NCBI GenBank assembly: GCA_022414725.1
Contig: CM039462.1
Span: 1,698,900 to 1,762,899, forward strand
Length of the DNA: 64,000 nt
Source: Microglena sp. YARC
Taxonomy: Eukaryota; Chlorophyta; Chlorophyceae; Chlamydomonadales; Chlamydomonadaceae
Direction of reading: 5' to 3'
The notes beneath the pieces are model-generated. The model was not told where the DNA came from. It ran no database searches and worked only from the letters and a program-made list of their open reading frames with translations. Each line of letters opens with the position of its first letter. The first letter of the stretch is position 1. Both the position numbers and the translations under genes were made by a program. Below are positions 1-10,135 of this stretch, in pieces.

Positions 1-750
1 CTTATAGGATGCTATATCGAGTTGAGCTGGTCTGACCTAGCTTACAGGATAGTCAAATGCTGCTGCTGCTTCTGCACTGCCTGCCTGCCTGCACTGTTGC
101 AATTGTTCGATAACTGACAGGATGCTATATCCAGTTGAGCTGGTCGGATATAGCTTGCAGGATAGTCAAATGCTGCTGCTGCTGCACTGCCTGACTGCCT
201 GCCTGCACTGTCGCGATTGTTCGATAGCTTACAGGATGCTATATCCAGTTGAGCTGGTCGGATATAGATTACAGGATAGTCAAATGCTGCTGCTTCACTG
301 CACTGCCTGACTGCCTGCCTGCACTGTCGCGATTGTTCGATAGCTCACAGGATGCTAGATCGAGTTGAGTTGGTCGGACCTAGCTTACACGATAGTCAAA
401 TGCTGCTGCTGCTGCACTGCCTGCCTGCACTGTCGCAATTGTTCGATAGCTGACAGGATGCTAGATCGAGTTGAGCTGGTCGGACCTAGCTTACAGGATA
501 GTCAAATTCTGCTGCTGCTTCTGCACCGCCTGCCTGCACTGTCGCAATTGTTCGATAACTTACAGGATGCTAGATTGAGTTTAGCTGGTAGGATCTAGAT
601 TACAGGATAGTCAAATGCTGCTGCTGCTTCTGCACTGCCTGCCTGCATGCACTGTCGCAATTGTTCGATAACTTACAGGATGCTAGATCGAGTTGAGCTG
701 GTAGGATCTAGATTACAGGATAGTCAAATGCTGTTGCTGCACTGCCTGCC
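1..750. repeat. Tandem repeat, about seven units of 106-116 bp
   Basis: Seven imperfect copies of a unit that includes a GATAGTCAAATGCTG core at about 50, 163, 275, 391, 498, 607 and 719, followed by CTG- and CTGC-rich sequence. Short open frames inside it merely follow the repeat period and I do not call them genes. The array continues off the left edge. It stops about 40 bp before the first exon of the JmjC gene. Confidence 0.85.
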
Positions 751-1014
751 TGACTTATTTTATGCTTCATTTGTTCGTAACACAGGAAAAATGCCCAAGT
801 CAACCCAGGTAGCCCAGAATACTAAGGGACCCTCGAATAAGTCTCGAGGTGTGAGGAAAGCTGAAAAGCTAAAGGCTGCAGCCACCGAGTCAATGCGTAG
901 TCCTTCATTGTTCGGAGCAGCCTTGGTAGTTGAAGGAAGGGGGGGGGCTGATGCTTTTAAAGAAGACATATCCAATCTTGGTGAGTAATTTGAAATGATA
1001 ACAATGAATTATTA

Positions 1015-1440
1015 CAGTCGACGGAATACTAAAATGAAACCGCCTCGTGTACGGCACACCTTACGGTGTAACCTAATGGTGTAGCAACCCACGGGGCAGT
1101 GGAACACCAATACGATTTTGAATCAACAAATTGCAGGATGTTAACGAGAATATCGTGGTTCTTTTTTAGATCACGGCTCTCCATCCTGCAGACTCCGTAT
1201 CGTTCTTTTGTCGGTACTTTCGAGAGTGTCCATTGAAGGACCAGCCGCACTTAAGCGATCGCCTCTTCCCCAGTACCGTGGCCCAAAAGAACACGGGGTC
1301 TTTGTTGATGTGCAATGCGTCATGTAAGGAGGTTTCTTTGCTGGACGGGTCATTTTATAGGACCATCCACTCATACAATATATGATTGTCACCACCTTAT
1401 ACCGTTTTTTGGATGTTTCATTTTACTGTTCCGCCGATTG
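1015..1440 (-). mobile_element. MITE of A-type family (F-MITE), TA duplication, in intron 1
   Basis: 426 bp with 26-bp inverted ends (CAGTCGACGGAATACT... and the reverse of CAATCGGCGGAACAGT...), flanked by TA at 1013-1014 and 1441-1442. It has no complete gene. Its left part matches the last bases of the family A Fanzor element including the hairpin block with GTGTAACCTAATGGTGTAG. It sits in the first intron of the JmjC gene, where it can be spliced out. Confidence 0.85.
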
Positions 1441-1446
1441 TAGCAC

Positions 1447-1745
1447 ATGGCTGTGCGACAAAGTATGTGTAGCCAGTTGTTCTGTGTGTGCATGCTTGAT
1501 TGGCTGAATGTGTTTGTGTTTGCAAGTGGTTGTCTTGTGCATGGTTTGCCAGATGTGTGTGTATGTGCGTGCACCGTGCTGTGTGGCAATGCATGGATAG
1601 ACAGATGTGTGTGTAAGTACTTACGCAGTGCTGAGTGGGTGTGCATGTATAGCCACATGTGTGTGCATGTGCATGCACAGTGCTGTGTTGCGGTGCATGG
1701 ATAGCCAGATGTGTGTGTTTGTGCACACACCCTGACACACACTGC
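1447..1745. repeat. TG-rich low-complexity intron sequence
   Basis: Dense GTGTGTG/ATGTGCATG tracts with internal duplications (GTGCATGGATAGCCAGATG-like pieces) fill the rest of intron 1. Open frames on both strands here are repeat artefacts. Confidence 0.7.
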
Positions 1746-1965
1746 ATTCCCCATGAAACCCCATTGCACAGGGATGTCCGTGAAGTCCATCCTGAAGTCC
1801 TCTCGAAGAGGAGAGTTGTTGATGTGCATAATGACCATCTCGATTCTCATGGGAGCAGCCTTCATTGAGGTTAACACCAAAGGAATCCTGCACGCTACAT
1901 TCAACCCAAAAGCAGATTTCTTCACGCAACCCCTAGTGAGTTTGTTTTTTGTGAAGTACTTTCCT

Positions 1966-3048
1966 TGTCAAATTCATAGGTTGTGCCTTGTCAAATTCAT
2001 AGGTTGTTCTTGATTGTAATGTTACTGTAATGTCAAGCACTTGTGTATGGTCATACTGAATCAATTAATGGATGATGCCTTGGCATAAACTTATGTGTGA
2101 ATTGACGAATTCATTGGCAATTGTCAGCCCTACTTGTAGGATGACTGGTGCAGTGAGATGTGTCTTCAAACAGGGTTGTGCCTTGTCAAATTCATAGGTT
2201 GTTCTTGATTGTAATGTTACTGTAATGTCAAGCACTTGTGTATGGTCATACTGAATCAATTAATGGATGATGCCTTGGCATAAAATTATGTTTAAATTGA
2301 CGAATTCATTGGCAATTTTCAGCCCTACTTATAGGATGACTGGTGCAGTGAGATATGTGTCTTCAAACAGGGTTGTGCCTTGTCAAACTCATAGGTTGTT
2401 CTTGATTGTAATGTTATTGTAATGTCAAGCACTTGTGTATGGTCATACTGAATCAATTAATGGATGATGCCTTGGCATAAACTTATGTTTGAATTGACGA
2501 ATTCATTGGCAATTGTCAGCCCTACTTGTAGGATGACTGGTGCAGTGAGATGTGTCTTCAAAAAGGGTTGTGCCTTGTCAAATTCATAGGTTGTGCCTTG
2601 TCAAATTCATAGGTTGTTCTTGATTGTAATGTTACTGTAATGTCAAGCACTTGTGTATGGTCATACTGAATCAATTAATGGATGATGCCTTGGCATAAAC
2701 TTATGTTTGAATTGACGAATTCATTGGCAATTGTCAGCCCTACTTGTAGGATGACTGGTGCAGTGAGATATGTGTCTTCAAACAGGGTTGTGCCTTGTCA
2801 AATTCATAGGTTGTTCTTGATTGTAATGTTACTGTAATGTCAAGCACTTGTGTATGGTCATACTGAATCAATTAATGGATGATGCCTTGGCATAAACTTA
2901 TGTGTGAATTGACGAATTCATTGGCAATTGTCAGCCCTACTTGTAGGATGACTGGTGCAGTGAGATGTGTCTTCAAACAGGGTTGTGCCTTGTCAAATTC
3001 ATAGGTTGTTCTTGATTGTAATGTTACTGTTATGTCAAGCACTTGCAT
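1966..3048. repeat. Minisatellite of about 195-bp units in intron 2
   Basis: About five and a half copies of a unit carrying GGATGATGCCTTGGCATA (at 2069, 2263, 2461, 2687 and 2877), spaced about 190-226 bp. One unit has an extra copy of a 22-bp GTGCCTTGTCAAATTCATAG segment. Copies are more than 90% alike by eye, so the expansion is recent. The array lies wholly inside intron 2 of the JmjC gene. Confidence 0.85.
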
Positions 3049-4256
3049 TGTCAAACTTAATATACTCTCATTCGTCTTATCTTATTTAATGTATCCTTTT
3101 TTTTTGTAGACTGACATCCGAGACGCTCGCGTGAAGGCGTCCAATCCCGATTCAAGTGCGGGCTGTATGTATTACAGAATTAAAACCGAAATTCTGACGT
3201 ACGCCAATGAGAACCATCTTGTGTGCCCATTATGTTGGGATATGAGAGTGTTGGGTCCTCACATGACTATATTTTTGGATAAGGACATCTCTGCTGTAGC
3301 TAGAAAGGTGTTGGAGTTAGTTTCTGATGCGTCAATTACGATTGATATGCACAGATACACTCCCACTATTGTCTCCACATCGTGGGAGATATTACCCACA
3401 GAATCCGAGCTGTTCAGAATCATTCAGGACTCCTTCGATTCTGAAGAGAAGTTTAACATGCTTTCCGAGAAAATAAGAAATAATATCCCTCATGTCACTA
3501 AATTGAATGTCAAAAATACTGAGTATTTCATCACACGTGTGTACTTCCAAACCACATTATATTTATTGCACAACAATGATCTAGATAGTATTGCGAAGGC
3601 TCTATTTATGGACGCTGCTGCAGTAAATATCCGCCCTGACCAGAACATACTTATGAAAACGATGTTGTTTCTGTCAACTCAAGGAGGAGATGGAACTGGT
3701 TTACATTGGGATATTACCCGGGGACTTAATGTAGCTTTCTCATTGACCCCTGGTGTGACTGGTCCATTAGCATTTTGGATTTTTGTCCTCCCTTAGGGAT
3801 TTGAAGAATTTATTGCTTTTGTGCAGTCTAGCAATTGTGTGGAGGTCGTCAGAGAAAAGTTTGAGGAAGCTATTAGACTAAAAACTGACTTCCCCTTGTT
3901 GTCAGCGGATGAAATGTTTCAATTACATCGCCAAGTCCCCAACTTGGTCCGAATTGTTTCCCAAAGCCATGGACAGGTAGTTGGCTCCAGGATGGGTTCA
4001 CAGTGTTAACGTTTTACCAAATTGGAAGCTAGCTTTTGATTTCGAGAGATTGGAAGAGTTCCCTTTATATGCATATTACAGAAAAATATTTGGATCTGGT
4101 TTTTTTGAAGACAGGTGTCCAGAAGATTACGTCACACTGGATGCAGTTATCAAAGACAATGTTGATATGATGACGAAGGGTCATGTACCCGACTCGTTGA
4201 CACAAGTAACCTAAAATATTTGATCAGAGTGGGTTGGGTATTTGCTCTTGTAGTTA

Positions 4257-4292
4257 CATTTTTGTCCCACTTTATTTGAGAAAAACTGTGCC
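4257..4292 (+). mobile_element. Family B transposon terminus, remnant
   Basis: GTCCCACTTTATTTGAGAA followed by a degenerate ACTGTG matches the right terminal repeat of family B. No TA duplication is visible. Confidence 0.5.
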
Positions 4293-4386
4293 CAATATTT
4301 ACACACCGACACATGTAGCTCTTGAACGCAAATTTCGTAAAAAATCTTAAATTGACTACAAGCTTCCAAGCACCAGTATCACACTT

Positions 4387-4790
4387 CTATCGTTCAGTCG
4401 ACAGAGTGGCCCAGATTTCCCTGGCCTCATCCTCAAGATTTGCCAGTTCCTGCTCTGACAACTCTGGCACACAATCCGATGGCACCGTCTTGACTGTGAC
4501 AACATCACAGAACTGAGAATCGAACCCGTCCATCTGCACTTTCTCCTCCATCAAACCACGTTGTTTCACCGATTCCTGGCTCAGCGGTCCCGGTATGACC
4601 TCTCCATGGGATTGCATCTCCGTAAGAATGATCGTCAGCATCACTGCAGCTGCTGCAATCGCTTCATCCAATGGCTCCCCACCACCAATGACGGATGACA
4701 ATCCGGGCACCCACACCTCGTGGAATTCGAAACCGTCCCTTGAGCACTTGTTGTGGACACCAAAGAATTCGTACGAATCATCTTACTCAA
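4387..4790 (-). other. Open frame, probable last exon of an unrecognised gene
   Basis: The minus strand is open from a possible acceptor (AGTAAG before 4785) through an acidic C-terminus (SEQELANLEDEAREIWATLS) to a stop at 4387. No ATG begins it, so it is more likely an exon or a 5'-cut gene than a whole one. I recognise no family. The composition resembles a eukaryotic gene rather than the repeats nearby. Confidence 0.3.
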
Positions 4791-4799
4791 AAATTCTGG

Positions 4800-5220
4800 T
4801 AATCATGGCGATCGTCGTCCTGCAAGGAGTAACCTATGTTTACGCTGTAGAATAAGTGGGAGCTTTATGGCGCCGGTGAAATACCACTACTTTTAACGAC
4901 ACCTTGTATTTTGGGGATTCTGAAACCCAGCTTCAGACAAGGCCCTTTGGTAAAAGAGAACCAGAACAAGTTCAGTAAATTGGCGTGTTTTTGTGTTTCC
5001 GTGTTTTGCATGAGCCGCCGCATCTTACGCAACCGCTTTCACTGTGGTAATGGGGTCATCCAAAGAAACCGAACAATCCCAAGCAGACTCTATTGGGTTT
5101 CTTAAGGGGGGCTGTAAATGCGGTTGCGTGACATGACAAAAGCGGCTTTAATCAAAGGCGACACTTAGTGTTCCGTGTACGCCTCGAAAAACGAGTATCT
5201 GACCAAGCGATGATGTTCCA
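4800..5220. other. No gene seen
   Basis: Only short frames without coding character. A 60-80 bp stretch around 4995-5110 repeats GCGGCTTTA/CGCAACCGC-like words in inverted order, otherwise nothing stands out. Confidence 0.5.
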
Positions 5221-5221
5221 A

Positions 5222-5477
5222 ATGTCCACCAAGTCTTTGGGAGAGAGCGACCTCTCGCGTTTCGCCGAGACGCTCCGAGAAGAAGCTCCTCGAAAACCCC
5301 ACCGACACCTGATACTGATTTGGGGACACAGACGGTTGAACGGTTTACCAAAGAGGCGACTCGGAATATATTTTCAAGAACCTCTTCAACTTGCTGCACC
5401 CCCCTACGTTGCCCAAAAGCAACGATCTGCAGTCTGGATTATTATAAGGTGTGTCCCACTTTATTTGAGAACAACTG
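5222..5477 (+). mobile_element. Family B Fanzor element, 3' fragment
   Basis: This is the last 256 bp of family B: the Fanzor C-terminal tail, the CGTTGC-loop-GCAACG hairpin at about 5405-5425, and the terminal repeat ending ACAACTG followed by TA at 5478-5479. The 5' part, including the whole RuvC-like nuclease, is missing. Confidence 0.75.
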
Positions 5478-5559
5478 TACCATCCGATCTAGCAGATGTA
5501 AGTGCATTCACTACCTCCATCATGCTCACGTCTGGACATGAGCTAGGCATCACACCCAC

Positions 5560-5670
5560 GCATCTCTTCAATACGGATCCTGTCGAGTCACGTCACACAG
5601 CGACCACTCTCATCAATGCGGATCCTGTAGAGTCTCGTCACACAGCGACCACTCCCACTGTGGTAGGGTC
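5560..5670. repeat. Short dispersed repeat, two or more copies
   Basis: GGATCCTGTCGAGTCACGTC with a following ACAGCGACCACTC word occurs at about 5574 and again at about 5622. The reverse complement of the same word series makes up the cluster at 44577-44870 and a single copy near 46248. From 5670 to 5877 I see no gene. Confidence 0.55.
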
Positions 5671-5877
5671 CTCCAAAGAAGCAAAAGTTCCTGCACAGGG
5701 CACCCAGATCCCGTGTAAACACGGAGAGGGGATCACTCGGGAAGAACAAAAACGGTCCCATCATTGTCACGGGAAAAAAACAGAGGCATATCAAAAATAT
5801 ACAAAATGAGACAAAAAAAGAGGTTTTACTAACTGAGTAACTAAAGCGGCTGGAAGACGAGGGACATGGAGCGAAGC

Positions 5878-6726
5878 TCAATTGCAAGCTCGTTGAGCGT
5901 AGCTTGCTTGCTTGGTGGCGAGGTACGCCTCACGCTGTGAGGGAGTCTGTTTCATGCACGCGAGGTGCGCGCACGTGCCCAGGGTGAAGGGGGGGGCACC
6001 AGGGGTGCAAACGGTAACCTGACGGCGGCTGCAAGGGTTGCCTTTAGTGGTGACAGCAGTGCAGCCCAGGGTGGGGGAATACCCCACTATGGTAAATGCA
6101 CCTATATTGGCACCAACCTGCAGCTCGTTCTTCAGCGGGGCCCCGCGTTCAACCCGACCGGAGGCCAAGGAGGAGGAGGGGGAGCCCGTGGAGAACGCGC
6201 CAGCAGACGTGGCGGTACCACTAGAGAGGGCAGGAGCAGGAACAGTAGTAGAATCAGTAGAAGCAGTAGAAGCAGTAGCAGCCGGAGCGGGGTTAGTAGC
6301 AACCGTGGCGCGGGGGCGCTTACCGCTACCGCCGGACCCCATGCCAACGTCCTCGGTGGTTTCGTCGTCCTCTGGGAGGGCGATAGCAATGGCATCGATT
6401 AAGTATAAGCAGCAGGGTGAAGTAGAAGCAGCAGCATCTTGGGCAGCCGCAGTAGCGACTGCAACTGGTAGCAACATGGCCTGGAGAGGCCCCTTCTCCC
6501 CTTTCGGGGAATCTTGGATAAACTTTCTGTGCGCAATCTTCATTGTGCCGACAGAGTCGGCGAGGCACTTAGGCACGCTGGTCAAGGAAATGATAACGTT
6601 GCAAATGCCCTTCAAATGATGGACGGTGACGGTTTGGGATATCTTCTTTCGGTCCTTCTTCTGGACGACGTAGAAGATATTTGTTGTATCGACGAACGCA
6701 GTGATCTGGGCAGACATGGTAGACAT
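5878..6726 (-). CDS. Unrecognised protein with C-terminal Cys/His motif
   Basis: I choose the ATG at 6726, which begins MSTMSAQ, because the frame upstream is a (TTG)n microsatellite. That gives 282 residues. Residues 1-100 look folded, with alternating hydrophobic segments. Residues 100-215 are low complexity, rich in A, T, S and P. Near the end CTAVTTKGNPC, then GTCAH, resembles the short C-x-A-x-T-x-x-G-x-x-C...C-x-H zinc motif found in many giant virus proteins of unknown role. No membrane segment. The gene lies back to back with the first F-box/LRR gene. Function unknown. The link to viral zinc-motif proteins rests on the motif alone. Confidence 0.55.
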   Translation of the reverse strand: MSTMSAQITAFVDTTNIFYVVQKKDRKKISQTVTVHHLKGICNVIISLTSVPKCLADSVGTMKIAHRKFIQDSPKGEKGPLQAMLLPVAVATAAAQDAAASTSPCCLYLIDAIAIALPEDDETTEDVGMGSGGSGKRPRATVATNPAPAATASTASTDSTTVPAPALSSGTATSAGAFSTGSPSSSLASGRVERGAPLKNELQVGANIGAFTIVGYSPTLGCTAVTTKGNPCSRRQVTVCTPGAPPFTLGTCAHLACMKQTPSQREAYLATKQASYAQRACN

Positions 6727-6867
6727 GACAAAAGATTTGGGGAAACGAGGGGGAGAGAGGAGATATTTGGGTTTATAAGTTGTTGTTGTTGTTGTTGTTG
6801 TTGTGTTTTCAAAATGCGTCAATTTTTTTTTATCATGGAACAACTGTTGCAACCCTTTAATAATTGA

Positions 6868-6961
6868 AAGGGTCACGGCGACTTCTCGTCCACTCGTCAT
6901 CGAATGAAGTGTAAACAACCATTCATTCTTCAGTGACAGAAACGAATCAATTTAATTTTCC
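6868..6961 (+). promoter_or_regulatory. Upstream block shared by LRR genes 1 and 2
   Basis: The 80 bp before LRR1 (GGCGACTTCTCGTCCACTCG... to ACGAATCAA...) are nearly identical to 14051-14127 before LRR2. A shorter ACGAATCAATTTAAT word recurs just before LRR3. The duplicated genes therefore kept their upstream region, which is AT-rich next to the start and probably carries the promoter. Confidence 0.5.
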
Positions 6962-8203
6962 ATGAGTTCCTTTGACGAAATCAATGGAGATGTATTGGAG
7001 ATCATTCTATCCAATGCGATTTCGAACGAATGCCACCTCAAACAAGTGGTTCTCGTTTGCAAACAGTGGAGATGCGTCGCACTCCGGTGTGTCACAAGGA
7101 TCCACATAAGACATTATAAAAGTTTGGACTACGTCTCACGCATTTGCAGGCTCCAAGAGTTGAAAATCTGTATCAATCGGGGGAAAGACGTACCCTACGA
7201 AAAAAGGTCGGAGATCGAAGACGTGCTCGACATATCACCTCTGTCCGGACTCACTACGTTGGTTCACCTGGACATATCGTTCACCTACGTGACCGACCTA
7301 TCACCTCTGTCCGGCCTCGCTTCGTTGGTTCACCTGAACATGTCGTCGTCCACACGTGTGGACGACATATCACCACTGTCCGGACTCACTGCGTTGCTTC
7401 ACCTCGACATTTCGTACACCTACGTGACCGACATATCACCGCTGTCCAGCCTCACTTCATTGGTTCACCTGAACATGTCGTCCACACGTGTGGACGACAT
7501 ATCACCACTGTCCTGCCTCACTTCATTGATTCACCTGAACATGGAGTACACCCACATGGTGGACGACATATCACAGCTGTCCGGCCTCACTTCGTTGGTT
7601 CACCTGAACATGTCGTCCACACGTGTGGACGACATATCACTACTGTCCTGCCTCACTTCGTTGGTTCATTTGGATATATCGTACAACGACGTGGGCGACG
7701 TATCACCGCTGTCCGGCCTCACTTCATTGATTCACCTGAACATGGAGTACACCCACATGGTGGACGACATATCACCGCTGTCCGGACTCACTTCGTTGGT
7801 TCATCTGGATATATTGTACAACGACGTGGGCGGCATATCACCGCTGTCCGGCCTCACTCCATTGATTCACCTGAACATGGAGTACACCCACATGGTGGAC
7901 GGCATATCACAGCTGTCCGGACTCACTTCGTTGGTTCACCTGGACATATCGTACACCTACGTGACCGACCTATCACCTCTGTCCGGCCTCGCTTCGTTGG
8001 TTCACCTGAACATGTCGTCGTCCACACGTGTGGACGACATATCACCACTGTCCGGACTCACTGCGTTGCTTCACCTCGACATTTCGAACACACTTGTGGA
8101 CGACATATCACCGCTGTCAGGCCTCACTTCGTTATGCGTCTGCACGCAAGGAGGATGCGGTGGCACGCAAGGAGGATGCGGTTTCGTGAACCTCCTTACA
8201 TGA
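6962..8203 (+). CDS. F-box-like / leucine-rich-repeat protein 1 (3' end altered)
   Basis: 413 residues. Residues 1-60 form an F-box-like helix block (DEINGDVLEIILSN, then CHLKQVVLVCKQWR), as in the other two copies. From about residue 85 there are some 13 repeats of 22-23 residues of the type D-I-S-P-L-S-G-L-T-S-L-V-H-L, the internalin/SDS22 type of LRR. F-box proteins usually bind Skp1 and bring a target, held by the repeats, to an SCF ubiquitin ligase. Giant viruses of protists often carry such families, and that role is inferred here. The last 25 residues (Cys/Gly-rich) do not match the paralogues: they come from a short duplication and from the MITE that starts near 8190, so the original C-terminus is lost. 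Confidence 0.8.
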   Translation: MSSFDEINGDVLEIILSNAISNECHLKQVVLVCKQWRCVALRCVTRIHIRHYKSLDYVSRICRLQELKICINRGKDVPYEKRSEIEDVLDISPLSGLTTLVHLDISFTYVTDLSPLSGLASLVHLNMSSSTRVDDISPLSGLTALLHLDISYTYVTDISPLSSLTSLVHLNMSSTRVDDISPLSCLTSLIHLNMEYTHMVDDISQLSGLTSLVHLNMSSTRVDDISLLSCLTSLVHLDISYNDVGDVSPLSGLTSLIHLNMEYTHMVDDISPLSGLTSLVHLDILYNDVGGISPLSGLTPLIHLNMEYTHMVDGISQLSGLTSLVHLDISYTYVTDLSPLSGLASLVHLNMSSSTRVDDISPLSGLTALLHLDISNTLVDDISPLSGLTSLCVCTQGGCGGTQGGCGFVNLLT

Positions 8204-8508
8204 CGCATTGCACATCAACAAAGACCCCGTGTTCTTTTGGGCCACGGTACTGGGGAAGAGGCGATCGCTTAAGTGCGGCTGGTCCTTCAATGGACAATCT
8301 CGAAAGTAACGACAAAAGAACGATACGGAGTCTGCATGATTGAGAGCCGTGATCTAAAAAAGAACCACGATATTCTCGTTAACATCTTGCAATTTGTTGA
8401 TTCAAAATCGTATTGGTGTTCCATTGCCCCGTGGATTTCTACACCATTAGGTTACACCGTAAGGTGTGCCGTACACGAGGCGGTTTCATTTTAGTATTCC
8501 GTTGACTG
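8190..8508 (+). mobile_element. F-MITE, left end missing
   Basis: Matches 26285-26640 nearly base for base and ends with the terminal repeat TATTCCGTTGACTG before TA at 8509-8510. The left terminal repeat is absent, and the joint with LRR1 is at about 8190. It supplies the stop codon of LRR1. Confidence 0.8.
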
Positions 8509-8512
8509 TATA

Positions 8513-8956
8513 CAGTTGTTATCAAATAATTTTGGGACACTCAGTATAATTTGGGAATGTACAGAAGGACGCAAGCGGATTCACAAGATTCTCCGCTGCA
8601 AAAGCAGTCAAAGCGGAGCGCCACGCCAACAGAGCGGTGGTAGGCTCCACTGTGGGAAGACTTGGGACCGCGATGTGAACGCTTCCAGGAACATCCTGAT
8701 GCTTACACTCCACCAAGTCTTTGGGAGAGAGCGACCTCTCGCGTTTCGCCGAGACGCGCCGAGGAGTTCCTCGAAAACCCCACCACCCCCTGATACTGAT
8801 ATGGGGACACAGACGGTTGAACGGTTTACCAAAGAGGCTACTCGGAATATCTTCGAAAACCTCTTAAACCTGCTGCACCCCCCAACGTTGCCCAAAAGCA
8901 ACGATCTGCAGTCTGGATGATTATAAGGTGTGTCCCACTTTATTTGAGAACTACTG
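8513..8956 (+). mobile_element. Family B MITE, complete ends, TA duplication
   Basis: 444 bp, from CAGTTGTTATCAAATAATTT to the inverted GAGAACTACTG, with TA at 8511-8512 and 8957-8958. Inside is only the C-terminal third of the family B Fanzor (zinc-ribbon remains, CGKTWDRDVNASRNI with the third RuvC aspartate) and the 3' hairpin block. It is an internal deletion product of a full B element. Confidence 0.85.
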
Positions 8957-9446
8957 TATACACCTGCTTATTGTGATGGGCCAACGCTACATTGTAGTGC
9001 TTCAGTTCAAAGACATACTCGCGCCCGCAAGAAACCATGGCATTCTCCACAAGATTGAATGTGCGGCCACTAGTATGTGGTTGAGATCCTGAAGAAGGCG
9101 AATATGCAATTACTGTCAAGTAGGCCTTGGTTGAATTAGACTCTAGGTGCGCGGTCATCCCATGGCCAAGGGCAGACCTGTGCACCTTTCCTGCGTTAGT
9201 TGCTTCATCATATGACACTTCATCTCCGCCCCTGACTCCTGCACCTCCAACAGATACATTGAAGTTTGCATCTATTCTCCGCCTTGCCAGCACGCGTTGA
9301 TTGTTCAGGGGTGACAACTGGATTTCCAGCAACTGGCCTGTCTGATTCGTCACATGAATTGCCCCTGAAATAATAACCCTCCATGGGCACCGCACTGTAG
9401 CGAATCCCTCGATGCCTCGCAAGTTATCATACATCTCCTTGCACAT
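8940..9446 (-). CDS. Unrecognised protein, cut at both ends by family B elements
   Basis: The frame gives about 168 residues from ATG 9446. It reads like a beta-rich protein, with many short hydrophobic strands and a glycine-rich segment (VGGAGVRGGDE), no signal peptide and no membrane helix. The stop codon at 8940 lies inside the terminal repeat of the neighbouring B MITE, which adds the last residues (YTVVLK). At the 5' side the B element starting at about 9451 touches the start, so the true N-terminus may also be lost. No family recognised. Confidence 0.45.
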   Translation of the reverse strand: MCKEMYDNLRGIEGFATVRCPWRVIISGAIHVTNQTGQLLEIQLSPLNNQRVLARRRIDANFNVSVGGAGVRGGDEVSYDEATNAGKVHRSALGHGMTAHLESNSTKAYLTVIAYSPSSGSQPHTSGRTFNLVENAMVSCGREYVFELKHYNVALAHHNKQVYTVVLK

Positions 9447-9450
9447 GTAC

Positions 9451-10088
9451 ATGTAACCAGATACAGGTCCGTGGTTCACTACAAATATTTTTTGAGGAGT
9501 CTGAGGAAGGTTTGTAATATATACAACGTGTCCAAGAGCTCACTACATAGATGGGTCAATGCTGATCAGGTGGGTAAATATAAGCGTTTAAAACGAAAAA
9601 GGAAAGAATTGTCCATTCTTTTACGTTCCACGATATCCAATAATATTGCAGAGAACTCACTCATCGTAAGAAGCAAGACGGTACTGGTTGGGAATGTACA
9701 GATGGACGCAAGCGGATTCACAAGATTCTCCACTGCAAAAGCAGTCAAAGCGGAGCGCCACGCCAACAGAGCGGTGGTAGGCTCCACTGTGGGAAGACTT
9801 GGGACCGCGATGTGAACGCTTCCAGGAACATCCTGATGCTTACACTCCACCAAGTCTTTGGGAGAGAGCGACCTCTCGCGTTTCGCCGAGACGCGCCGAG
9901 AAGTTCCTCGAAAACCCCACCACCCCCTGATACTGATATGGGGACACAGACGGTTGAACGGTTTACCAAAGAGGCTACTCGGAATATCTTCGAGAACCTT
10001 TTCAACCTTCTGCACCCCCCAACGTTGCCCAAACGCAACGATCTGCAGTCTGGATGATTATAAGGTGTGTCCCACTTTATTTGAGAAC
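9451..10088 (+). mobile_element. Family B deletion derivative, split by an A insertion
   Basis: It begins in the B 5' leader (CCAGATACAG...TTCACTACAAATA), keeps the N-terminal helix-turn-helix part of the IS630-type transposase (LRKVCNIYNVSKSSLHRWVN) to about 9663, then jumps to the Fanzor C-terminus and hairpin block. Its right terminal repeat GAACTACTG is interrupted after GAAC-TA by the A element. The missing CTG is found at 13542-13544, beyond the A element. Confidence 0.8.
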
Positions 10089-10135
10089 TACAGTCGGCGG
10101 AACAGTAAAATGAAACATATATCAGATGGAAATAA

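Larger units (their letters stand above)
791..4214 (+). pseudogene. JmjC-domain protein gene, three exons, with two breaks
   Basis: Exon 1 is 791-980 (donor GTGAGT), exon 2 is 1772-1935 (acceptor GCACAG, donor GTGAGT), and exon 3 starts at 3110 after a T-rich tract ending GTAG. Reading phase is kept at both junctions (phase 1, then phase 0), which supports the model. Exon 3 holds a JmjC (cupin) core: GTGLHWD gives the H-x-D iron ligands and, near 3985, APGWVH gives the second histidine, followed by a lysine-rich strand (NWKLAFDF) typical of the fold. JmjC proteins are 2-oxoglutarate/iron oxygenases, often histone or protein demethylases or hydroxylases. An in-frame TAG (3794-3796) and a one-base frameshift near 3980 interrupt the domain. 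Either it is a recent pseudogene or these are errors. The substrate is unknown. The basic N-terminus (KSTQ, KSRGVRKAEKLK) could be a nuclear signal. Confidence 0.6.

Noticed and set aside
1418..1925. Cys/His-rich frames on the minus strand
   Set aside because: They read the TG-rich intron in reverse. The repeated HTHT pattern follows the dinucleotide.
3794..3796. TAG as a sense codon (altered genetic code)
   Set aside because: Only one in-frame TAG supports it. The Fanzor of family E and the gene at 44915-46196 end at TAG, so TAG seems to be a normal stop here.
3975..3990. A 14-bp intron (GTAGTTGGCTCCAG) joining the JmjC halves
   Set aside because: Too short for any spliceosomal intron. A one-base frameshift explains the change and gives the expected APGWVH motif.
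6132..6619. Frames opposite the gene at 5878-6726, up to 193 residues
   Set aside because: They lie over the Ala/Thr/Ser low-complexity part of the real gene, where several frames stay open by composition.
7144..8343. 400-residue frame overlapping LRR1 in another frame
   Set aside because: It mirrors the LRR repeat period, has many His/Arg, and runs on into the MITE. It is a shadow of LRR1. The same holds for similar frames in LRR2, LRR3 and the ankyrin gene.
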